From Pseudofrankia inefficax (GTDB lineage: Bacteria > Actinomycetota > Actinomycetes > Frankiales > Frankiaceae), in the NCBI RefSeq assembly GCF_000166135.1, contig NC_014666.1, positions 1,488,001-1,552,000 of the forward strand: a stretch of 64,000 nucleotides of DNA, in the 5' to 3' direction. Numbering within the stretch: the stretch's first letter is position 1; each line of letters starts with the position of its first letter. The notes beneath the pieces are model-generated. The model was not told where the DNA came from. It did no database searches and saw nothing but the letters and a program-made list of their open reading frames with translations. This document shows, in pieces, positions 58,151 to 64,000 of this stretch. A program made the position numbers and the translations under genes.

Positions 58151-59197
58151 ATGACCGCGCAGGACTCGATCCCGGCCCAGCCCAGCGTCGAGGCACCGCG
58201 GCGGCAGTTCGTCAACGATCCCGACGCCATCGTCGAGGAGGCGCTGGAAGGCCTTGAAGCGGCCTATCCACGCCTGATCCGGTGGAACCGCGATCCCAGC
58301 TTCGTCGCCAGGGCCACGCCGGCGCCCGCCGGGCAGGTGGCCGTCCTCTCGGGCGGCGGGTCCGGGCACGAGCCGCTGCACGTCGGGATGGTCGGCGCGG
58401 GGATGCTCGACGCCGCCGTCCCGGGCGCGGTGTTCGCGAGCCCGACGGCGGGGCAGATCCTGGCCGCCACCCAGGCGGTGTCGGGCGGGGCCGGGGTGGT
58501 GCACGTCGTGAAGAACTACACCGGCGACGTGCTGAACTTCGAGATCGCCGCCGAGGTCGCCGCCGACGACGGGATCGAGGTGCGCCAGGTCCTGGTCGAC
58601 GACGACCTCGCGACGACATCCGCCACCGGCGACGGGCCGGGCCGGCGCGGAACCGCCGCGACCGTCGTCGTCGAGAAGATCGTCGGCGCGGCGGCCGCCG
58701 CCGGGGCCGACCTGGCCCGGGTCGCCGCGCTCGGGCAGCGGGTCGCCGCGACGTCACGGTCGATGGCCGTCGCGCTCGCGGCCGGCGCCCATCCGGGTGA
58801 CCCGCGGCCGTCGTTCGACCTGCCGCGCGACGAGGTCGAGTTCGGCGTCGGGATCCACGGGGAGCGGGGGGTCGGCCGGAGGGCCTTCGCCTCGGCCGAC
58901 GAGCTGGCCGACCTGCTGGTCCGGCCGCTGGTAGCCGATCTCGCGATCGGGCGCGGCGACCGCGTCATCGCGATCACCAACGGCCTGGGATCGACGACCA
59001 ACCTGGAGCTCGCGGTCATCCATCGGCGGGTCGCGACGATCCTCGCGGCGGCCGGCATCACGATCGAACGGGCGCTCGTCGGCCCGTACGTCACGTCGCT
59101 GGACATGGCCGGCTGTTCGGTGACGTTGACGAGAGCCGACGACGAGCTGGTCGCGCTGTGGGACGCCCCGGTCCGCACGATCGCGCTGAGCTGGTGA
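58151..59197 (+). CDS. dhaK: Dihydroxyacetone kinase, substrate-binding subunit
   Basis: This 348-aa DhaK binds dihydroxyacetone covalently through a His, here in SGGGSGHEPLHVGMVG. The family's VKNYTGDVLNFEIAAE and GIHGERGVGRR motifs are present. It acts with DhaL, encoded 77 bp downstream, to make dihydroxyacetone phosphate. The ATG at 58151 was used although no good ribosome site precedes it. Confidence 0.94.
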   Translation: MTAQDSIPAQPSVEAPRRQFVNDPDAIVEEALEGLEAAYPRLIRWNRDPSFVARATPAPAGQVAVLSGGGSGHEPLHVGMVGAGMLDAAVPGAVFASPTAGQILAATQAVSGGAGVVHVVKNYTGDVLNFEIAAEVAADDGIEVRQVLVDDDLATTSATGDGPGRRGTAATVVVEKIVGAAAAAGADLARVAALGQRVAATSRSMAVALAAGAHPGDPRPSFDLPRDEVEFGVGIHGERGVGRRAFASADELADLLVRPLVADLAIGRGDRVIAITNGLGSTTNLELAVIHRRVATILAAAGITIERALVGPYVTSLDMAGCSVTLTRADDELVALWDAPVRTIALSW

Positions 59198-59274
59198 CCC
59201 TGGCCGGCGCGGCGCCGGCTTCAGGGTGGCGGAGCGGCGCCGCCGGTGACCGGCGGTGCGCCGAAGGAGGCGAA

Positions 59275-60030
59275 GTGGACGGAACAGCGGTGGACGCGAA
59301 CGAAAGCCCAGACCAGCACGCGACGGGCGAGGCCGGCGAAGGCACGGTGGTCGGCGAACGTCCAAGGGCCGGCGAACGTCCAGGGGCCGGACACCCGCGG
59401 GCCGACGACCAGCCCGGCGGCCTGGACGTGGTGGGCGCGTGGGCATGGGTGGAGGCGTTTCACCGGCGGTTCTCGGCCGACGCCGCCGAGCTCGGCGAGC
59501 TCGACCGGCGCGCCGGTGACGGGGACTTCGGGAACAACATCCTGGCCGCGCTGCGGCGGGTCCGGGCGCGGCTTGAACAGACGCAGCCGACGACCCCCGG
59601 CGCGGTGTTCCTCGGCGTCTCGCACGGGTTCCTGAACACCGGCGGCACGTCCGGCCCGCTGTTCGGCCTGTGGTTTCGAGGCATCGGCCGGGCCACGGAC
59701 GGCCCGGTGCTGACGCTCGCCCAGTTGGCCGCCGGCGTCGACGCCGGCACCGCGACGGTCCAGCGCCTCGGCAAGGCGCGTCCCGGCGACAAGACCATGG
59801 TCGACGCGATGGTTCCGGCCGTGGGCGCGCTCGCCGCCGCCGTCGCGGACGGGCTTGATCTTGCCGATGGCGTCGCGCTGGCCGCCGAGGCCGCCCGGGG
59901 CGGCGCGCTGGCCACCGAGGCGCTGCGCGCCCGTCGTGGCCGGGCCTCCTACGTCGGAGATGTCGCCCGTGGCGTGCTCGACCCGGGCGCCCTCACCGTG
60001 GCGCTGTTCTTCGACTCCTGTCACGGCTAG
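59275..60030 (+). CDS. dhaL: Dihydroxyacetone kinase, ADP/ATP-binding subunit
   Basis: This 251-aa DhaL has the nucleotide/Mg motif LDRRAGDGDFGNN and the TSGPLFG and KARPGDKTMVDAM signatures. A 50-residue low-complexity leader with an 18-bp DNA repeat (59353-59388, encoding GERPRA/GERPGA) precedes the domain. GAAGGAGG lies four bases ahead of the GTG at 59275, which decides the start. No DhaM phosphotransfer subunit is encoded nearby, so the phosphoryl donor is unclear. Confidence 0.92.
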   Translation: MDGTAVDANESPDQHATGEAGEGTVVGERPRAGERPGAGHPRADDQPGGLDVVGAWAWVEAFHRRFSADAAELGELDRRAGDGDFGNNILAALRRVRARLEQTQPTTPGAVFLGVSHGFLNTGGTSGPLFGLWFRGIGRATDGPVLTLAQLAAGVDAGTATVQRLGKARPGDKTMVDAMVPAVGALAAAVADGLDLADGVALAAEAARGGALATEALRARRGRASYVGDVARGVLDPGALTVALFFDSCHG

Positions 60031-60211
60031 TCGCGGCCGGCCCTTTCCCGAGACGGCACCGAATTGCCGAGCCGGGCCGGTAGCGAGGGCGGAAGGTCGG
60101 TTTTCCGACCGGTTGTCCCGCACCGCGCGGCGCGTGGCATATTCAGCCGTGCGCGGTCGCTCCGCGCCGCCTGATCTTGTGAGTCCGCACTGCTGGGGGG
60201 CACCACCGACG

Positions 60212-61804
60212 ATGACCGAGACCGGTGTTCCCCTGCAGGAGCGGCGCCCGGGCGACCCGGAGATGCTCGGCCGCCACCGGATCCTGGGCCGCCTCGGTGC
60301 CGGCGGCATGGGAGTCGTCTACCTGGCCGAAGGCCCGTTCGGGCAGGTGGCGATCAAGCTTATCCGCGAGGACCTGGCCGACGACCCGGATTTCCGGCGC
60401 CGGTTCCAGCGCGAGGTCCAGGCCTGTTTCCGGGTCGGGGGTACGCGGACGGTCCGCTTGGTCGACTTCGAGTTGGCCGCGGCTCGGCCGTGGCTCGCGA
60501 CCGAGTTCGTCGACGCGCTCAATCTTGCCGAGCATGTGCGCGAGCATGGCCCGCTAAGCGCCGACGAACAGCTTCTGCTGGGCGCCGGCCTTGCCGAGGC
60601 ATTGCTCTCGATTCACGCCACCGGCCTGATCCATCGCGACTTCAAACCGTCGAACGTGTTGTGGACGGCGCACGGTCCCAAGGTCATTGATTTCGGTATC
60701 GCCGCGGCGGCCGACGCGGCCGGCCTGACCTCGACCGGGCATTTCGTCGGCACGCCCGGCTGGCACTCGCCCGAGCAGGTCTCCGGCCAGGAGGTCACCG
60801 GCGCGGCGGACATCTTCGCCTGGGGCGGGCTGCTCTGCTATGCCGCGACCGGGAAGGCGCCGTTCGGCACGGGCACGCCCGAAGTGGTGCTGCACCGGGT
60901 CGCGGCGGCCGAACCGATCGTCGACCGCGAACTGCTCGCGCCGGCCCTGCGCGAGCCGGTAGCCGGCGCCATGGCCCGGGACCCGGCGGCCCGGCCGACC
61001 GCCGCGGACCTGTATGCCGCGCTGATCGGCCCGGTGCCCAGCGACGTCAACCTCCCGGTGACCCGGGTCCTGGTGTCCAAGCCGGGGGATACCCCGCCCT
61101 CCACCCCCGTCGCCGTGACGCCGACGCCCCCGTGGTCGGCGACCGTGGCTGCGGGCCAGGGCGCGCCCGAGGCTCCCCGGCCGCGCCGGTCGCGCAAGCT
61201 GATCGCCACGTTCGTCGTCGGTGGCGTGCTCCTGCTCGCCGCGGCCGGCACCATCGTGGGCCTCGTGGCGACCCGGGGTAATGGTGATGGTGGCACTCCG
61301 GCCAGCGTCGACACCTCGGCCGACTTCACGGCGGACGCCCCCTGGCGGATCACGATCGACGACCAGATCAACGGCAACGACGCCGAGGGCTGCGCGGTGA
61401 CCGTGCTGGACGGCGACGGCGTGGAGCGCGGGAAGCTCGACGGGATCTACGGCCGCAAGACCTACCAGGTCTCCGTGACCGGCGCGTTCCACTGGACCGT
61501 CAACAATGACGCCTGCGTCGTGACCCCCGAGAAGGGCGCGGGCGACGTGCCACTGCCCTTCGCCCAGCAGGCCTACGAGGGCGACACGCCGTCCTTCCAG
61601 GCGCAGGGTGCGATCTCGGTCGACCCCATCGACTTCGGCGACGCCGACAGCTGCGATCTCACCCTGCGGGCAGTCGACGGCCGGACGCTCGACTTCACCA
61701 CGGCCCACAAGGGCGACGGCCCGGTCACGCTGGACCCCGGCGCCCCGACCGAGGTCTACCTGTCCGAGCCCGGCTGCGGCATCAAGATCTCGGCAGCCGG
61801 GTAG
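60212..61804 (+). CDS. Membrane Ser/Thr protein kinase (PknB-like)
   Basis: This 530-aa kinase has the Gly loop RLGAGGMGVVYLAEG, the Lys in VAIKLIRED, the catalytic loop HRDFKPSN and DFG, then GTPGWHSPEQ. One membrane helix (about 335-355, FVVGGVLLLAAAGTIVGLVA) follows a Pro-rich linker. The 170-residue outer domain contains four Cys, probably forming disulfides, in two similar halves (AEGCAVTVLDGDG and ADSCDLTLRAVDG). Its ligand is unknown. The ATG at 60212 begins the kinase fold. Confidence 0.93.
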   Translation: MTETGVPLQERRPGDPEMLGRHRILGRLGAGGMGVVYLAEGPFGQVAIKLIREDLADDPDFRRRFQREVQACFRVGGTRTVRLVDFELAAARPWLATEFVDALNLAEHVREHGPLSADEQLLLGAGLAEALLSIHATGLIHRDFKPSNVLWTAHGPKVIDFGIAAAADAAGLTSTGHFVGTPGWHSPEQVSGQEVTGAADIFAWGGLLCYAATGKAPFGTGTPEVVLHRVAAAEPIVDRELLAPALREPVAGAMARDPAARPTAADLYAALIGPVPSDVNLPVTRVLVSKPGDTPPSTPVAVTPTPPWSATVAAGQGAPEAPRPRRSRKLIATFVVGGVLLLAAAGTIVGLVATRGNGDGGTPASVDTSADFTADAPWRITIDDQINGNDAEGCAVTVLDGDGVERGKLDGIYGRKTYQVSVTGAFHWTVNNDACVVTPEKGAGDVPLPFAQQAYEGDTPSFQAQGAISVDPIDFGDADSCDLTLRAVDGRTLDFTTAHKGDGPVTLDPGAPTEVYLSEPGCGIKISAAG

Positions 61805-61838
61805 CCGGACCGGCGGCGCCGGATCAGGCCGCGGCGGC

Positions 61839-62618
61839 TCAGGCGGCAGCCGGCTGGACGAAGCCGCGGATGGCCGTCAGGCCGCCGTCGACCGGGATCG
61901 TGGCGCCGTGTACGTGGGCGGCGTCGTCGCTGGCCAGGAAGACGGCGACGGCCGCGACCTCGGCGGTGCGGGCCAGCCGCCCGTCCGGGGCGGTCGCGGT
62001 CAGCTCGGTCAGGAAGTCCCGCAGGCCCTCGTTCCACTCGGTCTCGGTCGGGCCGGGGGCGACGGTGTTGACGCGGATGCCGCGCCGGCCCCACTCGGCC
62101 GACCAGGACGTCGTCAGCGAGTGCAGCGCCGACTTCGAGGCGCCATACAGGGCTGCCCCGTTCATGCCGATGAGGCCGTTGATCGAGCCGACGTTGACGA
62201 TGACGCCGGCGCCGTGGTCGAGCATCGCCGGCACGAGCGCGGCGGCGAGCAACAGCGGTGCCTTGATGTTCGTCGCGAGGACGGTGTCGATCAGGGCGTC
62301 GTCGGTCTCGACGGTCGGCCGGCCGCCGACGAGCGCGGCCGCGTTGTTCACCAGGATGTCCACCCGGCCGCCGGCCACCGCCAGCGCGTCCCGGGCCAGT
62401 GCCGCGACCCCGGCGCCGTCCCGCAGGTCGCCGGCGAGGAACGTAGCCGCGCCTCCGGTCTCGGTGATCTCGGCGACGACCTTCTCGCCGGCCGCCGTCC
62501 CACGCCCGGTCACCAGCACCTGGGCGCCTTCGGCCGCGTACGCGAGCGCGATCCCGCGGCCGATGCCACGGGTGGACCCCGTCACCAGCGCGGTGCGGCC
62601 AGCCAGTCGTTGCGTCAC
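61839..62618 (-). CDS. Short-chain dehydrogenase/reductase
   Basis: This 259-aa classical SDR has the cofactor motif TGSTRGIGRGIALA, NNAA in ILVNNAAALVG, the catalytic Ser in VNVGSINGL and Tyr/Lys in YGASKSALHS. Arg in VTGRG after strand 2 suggests NADP. The GTG at 62618 follows GGGAG. It diverges from a TetR regulator with two shared operators, so it is probably repressed by it. Confidence 0.93.
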   Translation of the reverse strand: MTQRLAGRTALVTGSTRGIGRGIALAYAAEGAQVLVTGRGTAAGEKVVAEITETGGAATFLAGDLRDGAGVAALARDALAVAGGRVDILVNNAAALVGGRPTVETDDALIDTVLATNIKAPLLLAAALVPAMLDHGAGVIVNVGSINGLIGMNGAALYGASKSALHSLTTSWSAEWGRRGIRVNTVAPGPTETEWNEGLRDFLTELTATAPDGRLARTAEVAAVAVFLASDDAAHVHGATIPVDGGLTAIRGFVQPAAA

Positions 62619-62641
62619 GGCGTCTCCCTCACGTTGCTTAA

Positions 62642-62657
62642 TGGACTCTGCGGTCCA
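62642..62657. promoter_or_regulatory. TetR operator 1
   Basis: TGGACT-CTGC-GGTCCA is a 6+4+6 dyad with one mismatch, 24 bp upstream of the SDR start. It has the same form as operator 2. Confidence 0.65.
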
Positions 62658-62675
62658 ATCCTGGCCCGCGAATAA

Positions 62676-62691
62676 TGGACTGGCAAGTCCA
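62676..62691. promoter_or_regulatory. TetR operator 2
   Basis: TGGACT-GGCA-AGTCCA is a perfect 6+4+6 dyad that starts 34 bp after operator 1, between the divergent SDR and TetR genes. Two matching sites in a 93-bp gap make cooperative repression of both promoters likely. Confidence 0.75.
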
Positions 62692-62711
62692 GAACTTGTA
62701 GGTTGGCTCAC

Positions 62712-63287
62712 GTGAGCCGCCCACTCACCGCGAAGGGTGCAGCCACCCGCGAGCGGATCGTCTCGGCCGCCGCCACGCTCGTCCGTGCCCAGGGGGCGCA
62801 GAACACCGGGCTCGACGACATCAGGGCGTCCACCGCGACCAGCAAGAGCCAGCTGTTCCACTACTTCCCGGGCGGTCGGGCCGACCTGCTCTACGCGGTC
62901 GCGGTCCACGAGGCGGCCCTGGTGATCGCCGACCAGCAGCCGGAGCTGGACCGGCTCGGGCCGCCGCCGAGCTGGCGGGCCTGGCGCGAGACCGTCGTGC
63001 GCAAGTACCGGGAGCAGGGACGGCAGTGCCCGCTGCGCTCGCTCACCAGCCAGCTCGCCGACTCCGACCCCCGGGTCGGGCCGCTGGTCGCGTCGATGGT
63101 GTCGGACTGGCACGCCTTGCTGCTGGCCGGAACCACCCGTGCCGGGGCCACGGCGCCGGACGCGCTGGCGACGTCCGTGCTCGCCGCGGTCCAGGGCGGC
63201 GCGGGCCTGCTCATCGCGACCGGCGAGCTCGGCTACCTGGAGACGGCCGTCGACCTCGCGATCGCGCCGCTGGTCGCGGCGGCCTGA
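62712..63287 (+). CDS. TetR-family repressor
   Basis: This 191-aa regulator has the TetR helix-turn-helix (ATRERIVSAAATLVRAQGAQ, then TSKSQLFHYFPGGRADLLYA) and a C-terminal ligand domain of the TetR_C type. The GTG at 62712 was chosen; a TTG at 62703 is possible. The start sits inside a 14-bp palindrome (GGCTCACGTGAGCC, 62705-62718). It most likely controls itself and the divergent SDR gene. Confidence 0.92.
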   Translation: MSRPLTAKGAATRERIVSAAATLVRAQGAQNTGLDDIRASTATSKSQLFHYFPGGRADLLYAVAVHEAALVIADQQPELDRLGPPPSWRAWRETVVRKYREQGRQCPLRSLTSQLADSDPRVGPLVASMVSDWHALLLAGTTRAGATAPDALATSVLAAVQGGAGLLIATGELGYLETAVDLAIAPLVAAA

Positions 63288-63331
63288 GTCTCCGGCCGGC
63301 TCGCGCGACGGCCTGGCTGTCGCGCGGCCGG

Positions 63332-63841
63332 TCAGGCCTGCTGGGTCTCGCCGGGCGGGTTCAGTAGCCCGAGCAGGCGGTCGAGGAACGTGACCTGGCC
63401 GCGGACGAGCTTGGTCCGGGCGGTCGCCACGTCGAACCAGGCGACCCGGTCGATCTCGGGGAAGGCCTGGACCCGGCCCGAGCCGCGCGGCCATTCCAGC
63501 TCGAAGGTGTTGCTGACGGCCGTCGCCGGGTCGAACTCGCCGCGCAGCGCGTACGCCGTCACGATCTTGCCGGTGGACTGGCGGGCCTCGCCGAGCTCCA
63601 GCCACGCACCCGCCGGTGGCGGCGAGCCGAGCTCCTCGGCGAACTCCCGCGCGGCGGCCAGCCGCAGGTCCTCGCCGGGCTCGGTCTCGCCCTTCGGGAT
63701 CGACCAGGCCCCCGCGTCCTTCCGCGCCCAGAACGGCCCACCCATATGGCCGATCAGCACTTCCGGGCCGTCCTCGACAACCCGGAACAGCAGCAGCCCG
63801 GCGCTGACCACCCGACCGCCGCCGGCCCGACCCCCGCTCAC
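63332..63841 (-). CDS. Nudix hydrolase
   Basis: This 169-aa protein contains a complete Nudix box: GETEPGEDLRLAAAREF is followed by AEELG. GPFWARKDAGAWSIPKG precedes it, as in the MutT-like group that acts on NUDIX-type diphosphates. The GTG start at 63841 overlaps the stop of the upstream flavoprotein gene by four bases (GTGA), so the two are translated together. Confidence 0.92.
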   Translation of the reverse strand: MSGGRAGGGRVVSAGLLLFRVVEDGPEVLIGHMGGPFWARKDAGAWSIPKGETEPGEDLRLAAAREFAEELGSPPPAGAWLELGEARQSTGKIVTAYALRGEFDPATAVSNTFELEWPRGSGRVQAFPEIDRVAWFDVATARTKLVRGQVTFLDRLLGLLNPPGETQQA

Positions 63842-64000
63842 AGGCCGTAGGTCTCCAACAGGCGAAGCCAGACCTCGCTGACCGTGGGGAACGAGGGGAC
63901 GGCGTGCCAGAGCCGCTCCAGCGGCACCTCGCCCACGATCGCGATCGTCGCCGAGTGCAGGAGCTCCTGGACGTCCTGACCGGTGAAGGTGGCGCCGACG
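63838..64000 (-). CDS. FAD-dependent pyridine nucleotide-disulfide oxidoreductase, C-terminal end
   Basis: The last 53 residues of a protein that begins beyond the window are encoded here: VGATFTGQDVQELLHSATIA is followed by LERLWHAVPSFPTVSEVW and LRLLETYGL. This matches the dimerisation domain of dihydrolipoamide dehydrogenase/mercuric reductase-like flavoproteins. The His-containing AVPSFPTVSE replaces the usual HAHPTLSE active-site loop, as in several actinobacterial members. Coupling to the Nudix gene is by GTGA. Confidence 0.75.
   Translation of the reverse strand, partial: VGATFTGQDVQELLHSATIAIVGEVPLERLWHAVPSFPTVSEVWLRLLETYGL

Noticed and set aside
1-64000. tRNA, rRNA, integrase, transposase or attachment sites
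   Set aside because: I looked for cloverleaf-like T-loops, rRNA motifs and recombinase motifs while reading and found none. A short RNA gene could still be missed by eye.

Overview
The window comes from a very GC-rich (about 72-74 %) actinobacterium. GTG starts are common, gene junctions often overlap as ATGA or GTGA, and several actinobacterial families are present (DUF3618, DUF4193, DUF6458, DUF222, a FasR-like regulator upstream of fabD). The mix of genes, above all the large lipid/polyketide synthase cluster, fits a Frankia-like organism. That placement is an inference; no rRNA or tRNA gene is visible here to confirm it.

Layout. 1-2937: end of an MFS exporter gene, a 25-bp tandem repeat, two LexA-type SOS boxes in front of a truncated DUF222 gene, then a stretch of degenerate palindromic repeats. 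2938-10239: the type II fatty-acid operon on the minus strand (fabD-fabH-acpP-fabF, then accD behind a 34-bp perfect palindrome), preceded by a FasR-like PucR-family regulator. 10364-20000: small housekeeping and stress genes, including a lytic transglycosylase, two DinB-like proteins, a Bcp peroxiredoxin, a dienelactone hydrolase, a SCO1-MauE-DsbA redox operon, a phosphatase, a YbhN-like membrane protein and a glutathione peroxidase. 20000-33741: regulators and proteins of unknown role, including an anti-sigma-type ATPase, two low-complexity proteins, a GroES-like protein, a NarL-type two-component pair, a 1316-aa LAL/MalT-type regulator and a 371-aa LuxR-type regulator.

35039-53744 is the highlight: six closely packed co-directional genes. 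They encode a 2840-aa synthase (two FabK/nitronate-monooxygenase-like flavin domains, KS, AT, three ACPs, KR), a 1830-aa synthase (KS, AT, DH, phosphopantetheinyl transferase), a free ACP, an alpha/beta hydrolase, a GT1 glycosyltransferase and a zinc-ribbon methyltransferase. Together they hold every step needed to build, release, glycosylate and perhaps methylate a long fatty-acyl or polyol chain. The relatives are the PUFA, heterocyst-glycolipid and enediyne iterative synthases, but this domain split and the fused flavin reductase are distinctive, and the product cannot be read from the sequence.

53859-64000: an AbiEi-like protein, an orphan amino-acid-type substrate-binding lipoprotein, 6-phosphogluconate dehydrogenase, DhaK and DhaL, a membrane Ser/Thr kinase, a divergent SDR/TetR pair with two matching operators, a Nudix hydrolase and the end of a flavoprotein disulfide reductase gene.
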